From Cristatella mucedo (lineage: Eukaryota > Bryozoa > Phylactolaemata > Cristatellidae), in contig WPIO01000001.1 of NCBI GenBank assembly GCA_009760855.2, forward strand, positions 15,423,001 through 15,487,000: a stretch of 64,000 nt of DNA, read 5' to 3'. The position numbers were made by a program, and so were the translations under genes. Of this stretch, positions 46,938 to 59,164 are shown piece after piece. Each line of letters starts with the position of its first letter. Within the stretch, counting starts at the first letter, position 1. The notes under the pieces are model-generated. The model searched no databases. It was not told the origin of the DNA and was given only the letters and a program-made list of their open reading frames with translations.

Positions 46938-49647
46938 CAGTCGATTCCGCCTGTAAGAATATCTGATATAGGAATACTCCCTCCGCTTATAAGAATAGTA
47001 GTTCTGCGTCCCAGATTTTCTTACAAATTTTGCACCGTGAGAACTGCTTTATGCCTTAATGAGCCGGATATAAGAATAATCCGCATATTTACAGCGTATA
47101 AGGCAACTAGCATTATTTATGTTGGCATATCACTGCTTGTTTATTGATTGCATATTGTTTGACCATTGTAATGCCCCCCCCCCGCGATTATGAACGTTGA
47201 GCTTGACAGCTGAACCTGGATTACGAACTATTGAGTTCTGTTGAACTATGAGCTTTACCACTGAATTACAACTAAGCCGCTTATAAAGTAACCGCGATAA
47301 GCCGAGGATTGTGAGCAGAGCGATGTACGATTATGTACGAATGAGATTACGGCATGACCTGTGACCTAGCCATTATATAGCGAACCATTGGAACCGCAGT
47401 CGCTCTTTATAAAAGCAACAGTCTGTTGATCAGTGAATCTTAGCGCTGAGCCTGAGCTGCTGTATGTTAGCGAGTCGGCTAGACGTCACCTGTTGTATCA
47501 GCCACAATATAAAGGCTATTGTTGTGCTTCTCCTAATACAGTTTTCATTAGCTCTGCGTGCAGAATATCAAGTGCTGTGTTGTTATCCTCAGAGCATTGC
47601 TAGCTAAGGTCTTTGAACATTGCTCGAGTTGTGCCGCTATCCGAACTAGTGAGGGTTTCGCAGTCACAACACCGTCATTTTTGACGGGCTAACAACTAGT
47701 TACTTAATGAATTCTTTACAGCAGTATTATGGCTAGTGCTCCGAAAAGAAATACGCTTACAATTGAGAACAAGTTGCAAGTTTTGGGGACGTTAAAATAA
47801 ATGAAGTAGCCTGCTGTTGATGAGGAGTTCAACGTGAGGCAGTCAGCTATCTCCAGAATAAAGAAAGAAAAAAAGAGATTCACCATGGTTCGCTAACCTG
47901 ACCAACGGAAATCTGAACCAAAAAGAGAAAGCGTGGAAGTCCAAACGAAGAAATTGTCCGTGCGCTGATGGAATTGTTGTATCAAATGCGGCGGCAAATT
48001 CCACGAACGATGGCCCATTAATGATGGAGAAGGCATCACAGCTAGCTGTGACGCTCGGCTGTACGCCATTTGTTCTGGCAAATGGCTGACTAGAGTCTTA
48101 AAATTCGGCATAACATAACGTTTATGAAGATTTCTGTGAAAGAGCTGTTGTAGATCGTACCAGAGCCGAAAATTGGATTGTCAACGTCTTGCCCACGTCG
48201 ATTCAAGGGTATGATTCATCCGAAGCGTTTAATGCTGACGAAACAGGCCTATTGTACAAAGCGGTGGCGAGATCTGGCGCATTGTCTGCCACCGGTACTG
48301 CGGTTTCATTTAATTGATGACTACCCCTGATCGCTGTACGAGTGGGCTGTGACACTCGATGTGGTAGGCAGCCGGGACGTGCTATTTGTGATTGTTATGA
48401 CAAGGGAGTCGGCGGACTCCAGTGGGCGAGAGGGGCGAGGAGAGTCGTGCTTCGCCCCGCTCCGTGTATATGTGAAATAAACCTGTGACGTTGCTCGTCG
48501 GCTAGTGTTCTGTGCCGTTCGCGACGATAATTCAAGCTACACGTACTAAACCAACTGGCGGGAAAATGCCGAAAGAGCGAATGATTGTGCTTCTTCTCTG
48601 CAACGCTAACGGTACCGAGAAGAAAGCATACGTAGTTGAGAAATTTGCAAATCCACTGTGCTTTTGAACTGTTCGACCGCCTTTACCGTATTTCAGCAGC
48701 AGCAATGCTTGGGTGATCATTTGAATTTGGGCTGATATTCTTAAATTTGATTGGAGGCTCGACAATCGATAATCATTCAGGTTTGCCGATAACGCGGCTT
48801 GTCATAAAGCAGAAGGGCAGCTCGGGAATATAAAACTGGAGTTCATGCCACCGAACGAAACATCTCTCGTACAGCCGCCGGATCAAAGAATCGTTCGCAC
48901 CATGAAAGTCCGCTACATAATGCAAGGGACGCTTCGGATGCTTCAGACCATCGAAGTAAGATGCTCAGTTATTGACTATGCAAAGTTAATTGATGTGCTA
49001 GTAGTCTTTCAGATGATGAGGCATGTGTATTTGCTAGAGTCACCAGCTAAGATCCGAAACTGTTTCAGAAAAGCTGGTTTCCCAACTGATCGTTCGGACG
49101 ACAGTGAAGATGTTCTGCCGATTCCAGCAGTGGCTACTGAGCAAGAGGAGAAACAGTAATGCAACAATATTTCGAGACTTTTGTAGACTGCGATAACGAA
49201 GTCGCTATGGCACGGTAACCGATGTTGGAATTTTCGAGCAAGTGCAGCAAAAGCATCAAAATGTGAGGATGGCAACGACACAGGAGAGCTTAAAGAGATT
49301 AAGCTGCCGGAGTTAGGCTGAGTAATGCACCGAGAAGCGTTGCATGAGCTGGAACCTGTTATTTATTACGTGGAGCTAAATATTACAGAATACAACGAGT
49401 ACTGTGCGATTGCAGACAAGATCGAGAAAGTGTATCTCAAAATCGCATCGAGCGGGAAATTATGGGATCCTTCTAGTAACCAAAGCATTAATATGCGTGC
49501 CTTGATCTTTTTACGTTTCTAAGTGACAGTAACGAAATTCTGTTAAGTTTTTAAGCAATATTAGTCTCATTCCGCGTATGGGAGTACTCCGCATATAGGA
49601 ATACTTATTTGCAAGCCCAAGCGTATTCCTATGTGTGGAGTCGACAG
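46938..49647 (+). mobile_element. Decayed Tigger/pogo DNA transposon with both ends
   Basis: The left end is cagtcgattccgcctgtaag and the right end, inverted, is ctgtcgactccacacatagg. A TA precedes the left end. Subterminal ttcttata/tataggaata motifs repeat at both ends. The transposase remnant starts KRNTLTIENKLQVLGTLK and VRQSAISRIKKEKK (CENP-B-like DNA-binding region, 47745-47890). The DDE part follows: EAFNADETGLLYKAV (48220), MPKERMIVLLLCNANGTEKK (48566), then DNAACHKAEGQL and EFMPPNETSLVQPPDQRIVR (48840-48900). Stops, frameshifts and an insertion at about 48340-48535 show it is dead. It is intergenic, between RABGGTA and PPP1R16. Confidence 0.88.
48340..48535 (+). mobile_element. Insert within the Tigger transposase, possibly a short LTR
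   Basis: This GC-rich stretch breaks the transposase between LYKAVARSG and MPKERMIV. It starts near tgtgacactcgatgtgg and carries aaataaacctgtgacgttgc, a polyadenylation-like signal placed as in an LTR. No target duplication or clean terminal repeat was seen. Confidence 0.35.
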
Positions 49648-50090
49648 AACCTTTCAGCCAAACCTCGTCGTTGACCCCATTGAAGGCAGCGCTACGACCG
49701 TGAGAATGACTACTGTTTTTTTCTCGATTGCTGCTACTTAGTACGACCCCGGTTAGGAACACTCAAATCGATAGTAGTAATTGTTGGCTGAATCCGCTTC
49801 ACAGCCACGGCGCCGGGTGGTTTCACCTTGACCTGAGTGCAGCACTGGCTGACTCAGGACACCAACTCTATTTTCGGAGCTGCAGACCACTGCTGATTGG
49901 CTGAGTATCGTGTGTACTTAGGTCAATAGGCCTCTGCCAAGGCCTACAGCTGGTCGGAGCGTGATTATGTAGAGAAGCCATTAACATTCAGATCTGTAAG
50001 CATAATGGCTTGCTCACTAAATGGTGTTAGTTAAGGACCACTATATATTGGATCCGTCTGTCGCTTATTCTTTGTCCGTATTTAAATAAA

Positions 50091-50257
50091 TCCTAGCTGA
50101 TTAAACAGCCTCTTTTTTATAGCGACAGTAGAGCCTTTACGGCTATCACCACCACTTGCAGCGGAGATAAAGGATCGCCCACCTCAGGAATCAAGCCCAC
50201 GACCTTGGGGCCGAGGTCGTGAAAGCAACCGCCTTACCTAGTGTGCCATCGCGGCTC
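50091..50257 (-). repeat. SINE-2, minus strand
   Basis: The plus strand shows tagctgattaaacagcctct, the 3' part inverted (ggctatcaccaccacttgca, ggagataaaggatcgcccac), then gaccttggggccgaggtcgt and accttacctagtgtgccatc. Confidence 0.9.
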
Positions 50258-50361
50258 ATCTGATTCCATCCACGTTCTGTTTGTCGGCTGCGTTATTTAA
50301 ACACCCCAATTTTCTCGACCATTGACTAATGAATGGCTACACGGCAGCACTACATCTCACA

Positions 50362-51115
50362 GTAATAATAATAATATACGTTTTTATAGCACCTTTAGAG
50401 ACCTTAAGATATTTTTCTAGTCACTTAATATGCTGTAAAGAAAGCATGATTAGATGGTTTGAGGTAAAGTGCACAGTTTCAACATCATTATATGGTTAAT
50501 GGTTATATGCAGTGTCTCTACGGGTAAGCACACAAAGAAAAATCACTAAGACCCAGCAAATGCTTTGAGTAACAGGCGCATTTTTAGCACGCTCAAACGT
50601 TCAAATCATGGGATGTCGTGACGTCAGTCGGGAGGGAGTTCCAAATTTGGGGAGCGTACAAACTAAAGACACGGTCTCCAGAGGATTTGAAGTTGGTTTG
50701 AGGCACAGCTAGGCGACTTGAGTATAAAGAGCGGGTTCTACTCAACCTATTTAGCCTGACGGGGAAGTAGCCCTGATAATTAGGCTGGATCGCGAGAATG
50801 AAAGAACATAAAAGTTAGTGAAAAAACCTTGAAGTCGATGAGCTGCTTGGCAGTGAACTAGTGCAGGTCGGCGAGAAGTGATGTGATGTGGAAACTGAAC
50901 AATCACGACAGGTAAGCCTAACTGCAGAGTGTTGTACCAACTATGCGCCGTAGTTCACAGCCAGGACGATTTGCTAAAAGTAAGTTACAGAAGTCGAAAT
51001 GGGTTTTTAGAAATACATGGATCAACCTGGATGTAGTCTCCCTGTCTAGCACGCCCGAATTTTTGCACTGTGACTTAGGTGAAAGTAGGCAGACGACTTC
51101 GGCAATGTTGCACGG
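50362..51115 (-). mobile_element. LINE-A copy, minus strand
   Basis: An (ATA)n start is followed by a diverged tail (tagcacctttagagacctta) and UTR, then coding remnants on the minus strand that parallel 30360-30960. These include the caagtcgatgagctgcttgg and gcaggtcggcgagaagtgat stretches shared with other copies. Confidence 0.82.
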
Positions 51116-51184
51116 TCAAATAAAGCCCATAAGAAAAAACGACTGGTCCGCTAAGGGACTATGCAAAGCATGTCACTGTTACTC

Positions 51185-52400
51185 TTAGTCACGGTACGCA
51201 CAGTTTTATACTGTGAAACCGCATTGAAGAACAAATTACTCGGACAGTGAATAGGCTGGGTGGTGTAGGAAGGTTTTCAGCATCTTTTGAATGTTGTCAG
51301 ATCGGGATATAAAGCGATATCATGTGGTAGTGAGCTCCAAACCTTCAGGGAATGGTAACTGGATGCATGATCTCCAACGGATTCGAAGTTTGATATGTAT
51401 ACAGTATTTAGGGGTACAAGTAATCAACCAGAGCTAAAAGAGCCGATGGTGCGAGGTGGAAGGCCTTATGGGAAACTAATTCAGATACATCTGCCGGAGC
51501 AAGAGAGTGGAGAAGCTTAAAGGTGAGCGACGTGATCTTGGTCGATACGTTGCTTGATAGGCAACCAGTACAGTCTGATGAGCAGCGGTGCAATGTCGCA
51601 CTTGCGATATTTAGGACAGATAGGCCTGGCTGTCGAGTTTTGCACCAACTAGCACCTGCTAATGCACATGCAGGACGACATACTAATAGTGAGCTGCAGA
51701 AGCCTAGTCGAGATGTAATCGAGATGTAGTCGAGATGTAAAGATGTAACGAATGCATGAACCAACTTTGCTACGGTGTCCTTGTCGAAGCGAGCCCAAAT
51801 TTTGCCAATATTACGTGGAGGAGGCAGACTTGACTGTGGAGCTGATGCGCTAATCAAGTGACAAGTCATTTTGGAAGACGATACCTAGATTCTGAACGGA
51901 GGCTACAGGAGATTTATTGGTAGAGCCGATTTGGAGGGTTAAGCTTTCCAGTTTACGAGTAACACTATCTTTTCACATTATTAGTTAGTTACTTTTGCTG
52001 CCATTCGATTTGAGAAATTTCGCTGCAATCCAAGTTCGCATGACAGCAATGCATCATATTAAGGAGGTGAGAGAGTTTGTAATGCTGGGTGGCAGGGAAT
52101 GATCAAAGCACCTGTACAGACAGGGCTGTGGTGGTTTGGCCCAGTGGTTAAGATGCTCGCTCCGACTAAGGTCTGGCCGAGGTCGTGGGCTCGAGCCCCA
52201 TCGCATATGTGAAGGGCCTGAATTGAGATTAAATTCTCTCAGGGCGCTATAAAAATGAATTATATTTATATTTTATAACGTTTCGTCTGCATGTAAATGA
52301 AAGCTTTGATTGTGCTTAGCGATAAAATCGGCAAGATGAAAGTATAAACTGCGAATAGGAGTGGGCCTCAAACGGATCCCTGGGTACCAGGAAGCTGAAT
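51185..52400 (-). mobile_element. LINE-A copy with nested SINE-A, minus strand
   Basis: Minus-strand translation at 51869-51408 gives IWARFDKDTVAKLVHAFVTS, then ALAGASWCKTRQPGLSVLN and LTFKLLHSLAPADVSELV. The RT-proximal part continues past a SINE-A at about 52129-52275 (plus), where the interrupted LINE resumes with SLYFHLADFIAKHNQSFHLH, equal to LADVIAKHNLGFHFY in the 30138 copy. An 11-bp repeat (cgagatgta) is expanded at 51710-51745. Confidence 0.82.
52129..52275 (+). repeat. SINE-A inserted into LINE-A
   Basis: A full copy: gtggtttggcccagtggtta (A box), gaggtcgtgggctcgagccc (B box), tail gtgaagggcctgaattgaga, ttaaattctctcagggcgct and aaaaatgaattatatttat. LINE-A sequence is continuous across it, so the SINE inserted later. 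Confidence 0.92.
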
Positions 52401-52429
52401 CAATACTCGTAAATAATAAGATATTAGTG

Positions 52430-52600
52430 TTATCTGGGTCTTGGCCTAGGGTAGGACGCTTGCTCTTTACAACCCAGGTCGTAGGTTCGAGTCCTGCAGT
52501 GGGCAATCCTTCATGGCCCACTGCAAGCGGTGGTGATAGCCATTAAGGCTCTACTGCCACTACATAGAGGAGGCTGTTAAATCAGCTAATCTCTTTTAAT
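52430..52600 (+). repeat. SINE-2, plus strand
   Basis: The head is diverged (gtcttggcctagggtaggac). The B box is intact (gtaggttcgagtcctgcag), and the body gcaagcggtggtgatagcca ends in ggctgttaaatcagctaatc. Confidence 0.85.
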
Positions 52601-53690
52601 CAGAGTAGAGTGAAGCGCCGGAGACCATTAATGTTAAGCTGTACTTAGATAATAAAAATGATAACATCAGAACCGTAAAGCCGTCGTTGATGTTAATGGT
52701 TTCGTGGACGCTTTTTCGCCGTCGAGGCTAGAATACCTCATGAGATTACAGTTCCTGAGTACCCATAACACATGTCTCTTTTGCTGTAACGCTATCGGAA
52801 GTGTGGGGACGAAGAGGTGAAAATTGGGACCATCACTAATTGTTCAGGTAATTTAAATGAACGTGAGAATCTATTACATAATTTCCACATGTAATGTATT
52901 TGAAACAATTTTGGATCGCCCTTTCTCCCAAGATTCAATAGAAATTAGCTTTCGTGAATGTAAATGGCCGGAGCAGTCATCAGGCGACAAGAAACCAAGT
53001 AAAATCATCTACATGATTATCCTGTAATAATAAAGCCCCAAGGATTAAACCGATAAACTAGTAGGTCCAGATCCCCAGCGATGGATTAATTCTATATAAC
53101 CGACCTAAACTAAATGACAGAGTAATTTTACTTATGATTTCTCCATACCTGCAGCTTTTGAGCCGAAAGCTAAAAGGTGCAGTAGTTAGTTAAAAGGTGA
53201 AGGCAGAGCCTGCCGATGTTATATTACCGAATTTATTATGATATTGTAGCTCGTCCGATATCTAACTGACCAATATACATGGAATAGATACATCGACGAA
53301 GGGTATACCCAACAGGAGCCTACATTTCCTGAAGAGTAGTGGCAATCATTTGTGCAATGCTATGCCGGCGCAACGCGGAGTAAAAGCTGCAAAATCAAGT
53401 GACACACGTCTAATATCACTAAAGTTTCACGAACAACTCATACTTCAACACGAGTTTAAATTCAACAAATAAGATCTGAAAGCAACCAAAATCTGCGAAA
53501 GAGCTGCAACTTTATTGCTCTCATCGGTAATGTAAAAAAATGTCACCCCTTTCCAACTTCAAATGAAATTGTGTATAGACTACTGGCTATTTGAGCTCGT
53601 TATACATATCTCTGAAATGATTGTCCGAATGCCTTAAACGTGATTTTCCCCATATGGCTTCATTTTGGAGTCATACAAACTCACATCAGG
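52601..53690. other. Intergenic, no recognised feature
   Basis: AT-rich sequence with no long frame, clear repeat or splice-flanked exon that I can identify. Confidence 0.4.
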
Positions 53691-53858
53691 GGCCGTGATA
53701 GCCCATGAGGCAAGGTGCTCGCCCTTAACGACCGAGGTCGTGGGTTCGAGACCAGCAGCGGGCAATCCTTTACCGCCAACGGCAAGCGGTGGTGATAGCC
53801 GTTGAGGCTTTTCTGTCACTATGCAATTAAGGCAGTTAAATAAGCTAATATATATACT
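53691..53858 (+). repeat. SINE-2, plus strand
   Basis: ggccgtgatagcccatgagg, cgaccgaggtcgtgggttcg, gcgggcaatcctttaccgcc, caagcggtggtgatagccgt, then ttaaataagctaatatat. Confidence 0.9.
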
Positions 53859-54204
53859 TTTTTTATTGTTCAGCTCGATTGCAATGCTGGCGGTCTTTAT
53901 TCCCTTGTGGGCAACACAACAGCCAAAAAGGACCTAAAGAGACCAGTGTCTTCGGAAAAATCAACACTACAGAAATCGAGAAGAATCCTGATCTTCTTCT
54001 TTTAGCCCAATTTAGTAACCGATTAGTTTCATAGGCCTCGCTTTATTGAACTTTACTTCGACGTGCGGTGTTGCCGAAAGCTAAAAATAGGCTAGGCAGG
54101 CGCTACCTAGGTTTTGTCGTTCTGTCTGCAATTTGCTATTACTTTAATTGTAATTCCTTCTCATCGCACCCTTAAACTCTATTCATTGCGCTTTAACTAA
54201 ACCG

Positions 54205-54275
54205 CAGGGTTCAAGCCCACGACCTCGGTCATTAAAAGCGAGCGCCTTAACCCGTGAGCTAAAACGGGGAGGCGC
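54205..54275 (-). repeat. tRNA-like SINE head fragment, minus strand
   Basis: The plus strand reads gggttcaagcccacgacctc, ggtcattaaaagcgagcgcc and ttaacccgtgagctaaaacg. This is an inverted B box then A box, without a body. Confidence 0.6.
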
Positions 54276-54769
54276 ATATACCGAGATTCCACTCATTTGC
54301 AATGAAGACCGCTAATGAAAACAGCAGCCACATAACTCACCCACCTGTCTTCCTCTGGGGTTCCTGTATTATGATATCGGAAAGGTGGGCCTTCCAGGAA
54401 TTTCCTACCGCAGACAAATCATCTACAGGTATGTGAAATGGCGGGGATTAAATCAACAATATCGTTACTGATATTCACTCATCGTGGTTTCTGAGTTATT
54501 ACTGCTAGGAACCGGCTATCGTATAATCTATGGCCAAGGCTGCATAAAGGCCAAAGCCATGTAATAGGGCAGTCTGCTGTGCTCTAAGGATTAGCCTTGG
54601 CATTTGAGCTGATTTGAGCTCTTGGCGGCTTTGAACCTTACGAGAGTAAGCGCAGGCCATGACCTCTGTTGAATGCTGCTAACCCTTCGCCGCTGCCAGG
54701 ATAGACTGTTCTACGCAATTGGTATGGACTCGGTACGTTACGATACAGGTGCTCTTCGTCGCTGTCGTG

Positions 54770-56110
54770 TTCTGCTACTATGAGCATGCTTGCGTGCATT
54801 TGTGCTGTACCGACAAATCGCCAGCAGCGATTCTGAGGCCCAGGCCTTCGTCGGTATTAGTCGCTCTTCGGCTGAGACTAGCACCGCTACGAGAGCCGCG
54901 TTTGCTGCCTAGTTCTTCCCGCACGCGGAAGCCGCCGACACAACCCGCTTCTAACTGCAGCTTCCACCACCCACCCAACGACCGGCTCACGTTTGGCATG
55001 ACCAGTGGCTGGGTAGCCCTCGACAGCGGAAAGCGCCCGTCGACTGTTTGGCGGGCGTTGGTCCGACGGTTCAAACGTACAGACGAAGCAGCAAGCACTC
55101 GTGCTTCTTTTTTTCCGAGTTAGCTATAGCATGGGTGGACGTTGGGCTACCTATGTGGGCGCAAACGCGTATCGAGTCGCTGCAGTTCGCACCCGCCGCC
55201 GATCAGCGGCTGCTGTGGTGAGGAAGCCGGCGTTTGCGGCGGTCGCCGGAATGAACTGCACACTTTCAAATAGCTGTCGCGGAAGCAAACTCTCGGAAAG
55301 GTTTCGTCCACATTCCGCCCACCGTTCGAGGGCATAAGCTACGGTGAATCAGGGCGTGGTTAACTGTAGGGTCATTTGGTACGCCCTCTGCCGGAAAAGA
55401 TTACGTGTTCCGGTGTGTCGAGTTCGTCGCTCCTTGTGGGTGTGGACTGATGCTGCAGGTGTCAACGCTTTAGAGCAAGAAGCCGGGTGAAAGTAAGTGC
55501 CAGCCTGGGTTGGCGGCGCCCGCGGGGTTTGCCTTCCTCCAGATTTGTGGACGACAGACGCTGACTTGGGCTCCCTAATTAGGCGGTACAGCGGCCTCTG
55601 GGCCGTCCTGCTGTGTGTGTGTGTGTGGGAGAAGGGGGTGCTATCGTGAACCGCCCGACGGCACGGCGCTGCGCGGCGTCCGTGCAGGACTTGGTGCTGG
55701 CATTTTCGCGTCTCGGTTCACCGCAGTCGTACATTAAACGGTACGTGCATGTAGCGCTGACCAGGCTCGCGCCAATTCTGTGCCCTTCGTAGTCGGCTTG
55801 CACCGCATTGCGTGGAGCCGGGCCGGCTTTCGCGGTCCCATCTGTAGTTCACCCGAATTATCCAAGTAGAAAGAGTAGCGAATAAGGGCTGCGAATTAAA
55901 CGGCGCGCAGTTGCCTGTCGTGAGCGAAGGCGTCGCCCGAGTCGCTTTTTAGCCAGCCCGTGCGACTCGGCGGGCTTTGCGACCGCCGGGCTTCTATTGT
56001 TGCCGGTGCTATGTCTTCCATGCGTGTCTCACGCTGTAGGGCTGCGAGCGCTAGGAGGGCTGGCTGCAGCCATGAACCGCTTCAAGTGCACACCCAATTG
56101 ACTCTGTGCA
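54770..56110. promoter_or_regulatory. CpG-rich region upstream of PPP1R16, likely promoter/5' UTR
   Basis: CpG dinucleotides are far denser here than in the rest of the window, with long frames open on both strands (for example 54719-55123 plus and 54778-55098 minus), as is usual for GC-rich noncoding sequence. It ends just before the PPP1R16 start codon at 56132. The position suggests a CpG-island promoter; no TATA box was identified, and a 5' UTR exon may lie inside. Confidence 0.5.
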
Positions 56111-56131
56111 TGGTGATGATCTGTTTCGATC

Positions 56132-58952
56132 ATGGCTGATCACGCGGAGCTGGTGAAAGACATGCAGGATGTTGAGAAACTTCCCACCGTGGAGAGGATG
56201 AAGCAGGCCCGCAAGAGACGCCAGCAGCAGCTCAAAAAGTATGCCGAGTACGAGAAGAAGCAGGACAAAGTTGAAAAGAACAACAAGAAGAATGCAAAAA
56301 AAGTTGCCTCTGCTGGCATTCAACGAACGCCAAAGAGGCAGAGAGACCAAGTCCGGTTCACTGAGGAGATCATCTTCCTGGAAGCAACCGCCAGGAACGA
56401 CGTCGAAGAAGGCAAGTCGGATGCCCATGCATTACTGGCTTCGGCGAGAAGCGTCGTTTGGTCGGCCTGCATATATCATTTGTTAGTGTTGTCCATCGAG
56501 ATGCCCCCTATCAGTAACCACTAGGAAGGAGACCCCAACCCCCAAGTTTCAGACTGGCACAGTCAGCCAGCACATTTCGGCCTCTTGACAACGTCAAGAG
56601 GTACACAGGACACGTTAGATTTTTCAGCATGCTGACCTGTGAGCAGCCGAGTCATTCTAAGCGTGTGGAGTATGGCTCGTTGTGCTACATTTCGGCCAAC
56701 TGATGGCCTGGGAGCTGTGCTCTTGGCCTGGTTATCATACGTGCTGCACACGTGGCCTGATTTTATCGCAGGCCCTTGTCTTGCAAGAGCTCAGAAGCCC
56801 TGGTCGCTTCTGCACATAGAGCCGGCCCTTTTTGAGCAAGCCCGGCTTTGAACGGTAGTGTTTACAAATGGTTTTTGTTATGCCTTGTCGATTTGTTGGC
56901 CTCTCAGATTTGAACGTTGATACGTTTTCTGTGCAAAACTGTGCATTAGAAACTTTCTTCACATTCAGAAGAACCACAACACCGAAAGCCACTACTGTGC
57001 TTGTGAACACAGGCTATGGCTCTGCTTGCAGTGCTTCTGTTTGTTGTTCTGCATAAGGCTAGGCTCTGTGGCCCTGTGCACCTGTCTCTGTCGGTTTCCT
57101 CTTGAAGCTGTGCTATTTTGCTACCGGCGTGCCATCGGGCATGTGCCTGCTTGCCATCTGCAATCAGTTGCCACCATGCTTACGCATGCTTTCTTTGGCA
57201 AACACGAAATCTCATATGCCCCGCCTCTTGCCACACTTAGAAGACCTAGCCTGCACCGCAGTTTCAACTTGTAGTGTACCCACCTCCCTTAATGATGCTG
57301 CCACTGTTAGATAATGTGCTGGGTATGGGGGTGGCTTGTGTTGGGAGTGCCTGTAATTTGTTGTGCTATTGCTGTAGCTCTGTGCCCTAAGTGCTGCACC
57401 CCAATTTTGGTAAGAGGAAGAATGGTGTATATCATGCCATTTCGGCTGCAGCAGGGAGCCTGACGTGTTTGCTTGCTCGTGTGTGCACAGCTGTGCACAC
57501 GTTTATGTGTCTGTGGTCTTGCAGCCTTGGTTATTCCCCATCCTCCCCCCCAAGCAAGAGGTCTGCTTGCTCTTGCTCTGACCCTGGCTGCATGAGCCCC
57601 TCACTAGTCTACTGCATTTGCTTGTTTCCGGAGGTCTGGCCTGCGAATGAATGTTGCTTAAATTGCTTTGCAATCTACATAAGCTTTGCCATGCTGTTCA
57701 GCCAACGCTATCACGTAAACGTGTATGCTGAAAAATAATTGATATTCACAGCAAAGAACTCCAGATACTTGTTGGTTACCAGAGGCAGCTACTGTACTGT
57801 AAGCTACTCAAATCGTGGTGTATGAATCGAGTTTGCTGATTAGTTAGAATAGCAAGTAGGGTTCCTTCGTCCTCCGGTATTTTACTGATTATCCCGTGCT
57901 AATGCTGGCAGGTTGACCGCTTGGCATTGGGCTTAACCAAATCTCAGTCATCCCCGAGCCTTTAGTAACAGCAGGCACCTCTGGTCACATGATGGCATGG
58001 GCAAGATTTGGCGTTGCCAAAGTGTATGATTGCAACGTGGTCGACCGATGCTGTTGGACTCACAGCAGAGAGCAGTCGTGTGAGTTTGCGTGTGTACACA
58101 TGTGCCATTGGACTTCCATATATGCACACTTGTAGGAAATTGGGTACCCAAAAAAAAGTCGATCCCAGTAGCAGAGCAGTAACCGTCCCATTGTTTGTTA
58201 GCCGTTGTGGTGAAGGTTTTTCTAAATACCTCGGCAGTTTTTTTTGGTGCTACGGCTCCATTGGAAGTATGGATAATGTAATCGTTATATTCTGACGTCA
58301 CCACCTAACGTTACCTCATCAAGAGGTGTTTGCTTACTCAGCATCTTGGAAATCATGTGGATTGTGAATTATTCTGCCATGCCAACGTGATGAGGTTTGT
58401 GAATTGTGATATGATACTCACTGTGTTGGGTTTTTGTATCTATGAGCACACACGAACGCAAAGGCTCGCATATTCATGCCTGGCTCTCGTGCATGCACGC
58501 TAATGCAAATACTTACAATGGTAGCCAAGATGTGCTTTTACTCGGATCTCTTGGGGGTTGAAGCAGGAATGCCTAGTCCGGCACCCCTGGCTTGTCCTTT
58601 CGGATGATCGAGAGGCATGTTGAATAATCCTGATAAGTCACTTTTAAATCACACTGTCGTTATCAAGCTTGTTGACGTGTCTTAAGTGATTCCTAAAGCA
58701 GCATGAATTAGTTTAATTGTGAATTGCCTGTTCACTGCTTGGTTTGGAAGAATGGAGCTGGTTCAGAGAGCTTGTGCTCAAATCTTGATGAATTATGGTC
58801 CTGGTGGACGGATGTCGGCTGTCTTTGAAACCCTTACCGACAACTTTTCAACTGCTTGCTAACCGAGGGTTCCGATTTTAGTGACGGCTCTTCTCAATCA
58901 AGGCATTAGCCCAAACATCGCAAATGAAGATGGCTTGACTGCGCTTCACCAG
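56132..58952 (+). CDS. PPP1R16: PPP1R16-type protein phosphatase 1 targeting subunit, first two coding exons (partial)
   Basis: PPP1R16A/B are MYPT-family ankyrin proteins that bind and direct protein phosphatase 1 catalytic subunits, usually at membranes through a C-terminal lipid anchor. Exon 1 (56132-56411) starts MADHAELVKDMQDVEKLPTV, has a very basic helix (ARKRRQQQLKKYAEYEKKQ), then RDQVRFTEEIIFLEATARND. This matches the family's KQVLFPPSVVLLEAAARND-like segment; QVRF fits the PP1-docking RVxF position, although the preceding basic residue is displaced. Exon 2 (58882-58952) reads TALLNQGISPNIANEDGLTA then LHQ, the first ankyrin repeat. Joining needs a GC donor (aag|gcaagt) at 56412. Translation gives ARNDVEEVTALLNQG without a gap. 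The downstream ankyrin and C-terminal exons were not found and must lie to the right. Confidence 0.88.
56412..58881 (+). other. PPP1R16 intron 1
   Basis: The intron is about 2.47 kb, starting gcaagtcgg and ending ccgattttag. Unlike other introns here it holds no recognised SINE or LINE. Frames such as 57391-57738 have no known domain. Confidence 0.7.
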
Positions 58953-59164
58953 GTAATGCAATAATAGTGGCCGTGTCTACAGGCTAATTCAAGAGCTTTG
59001 CTAGCTTCTCCGGTTCTGACCTGAGCTGCTGCTGCCGGCTGGCACTTAGCCAGCTTCCTCATTATTTCCATTCCCTTGCTGGTATGCCGGGCTGGGCTAA
59101 TTTTCGCCGGGGTTAGCAGTTAACTTGTTCTCCCGGCTTGTCCTGATAGCCTATGACCTGTGTG

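Noticed and set aside
52129-52200. tRNA-like A and B boxes taken as a tRNA gene
   Set aside because: The sequence recurs in many dispersed copies with a LINE-type tail and no intact cloverleaf; it is SINE-A.
54719-55123. 134-codon plus-strand frame and overlapping minus frame
   Set aside because: GC-rich CpG-dense sequence is poor in stop codons on both strands; the product has no recognisable domain.
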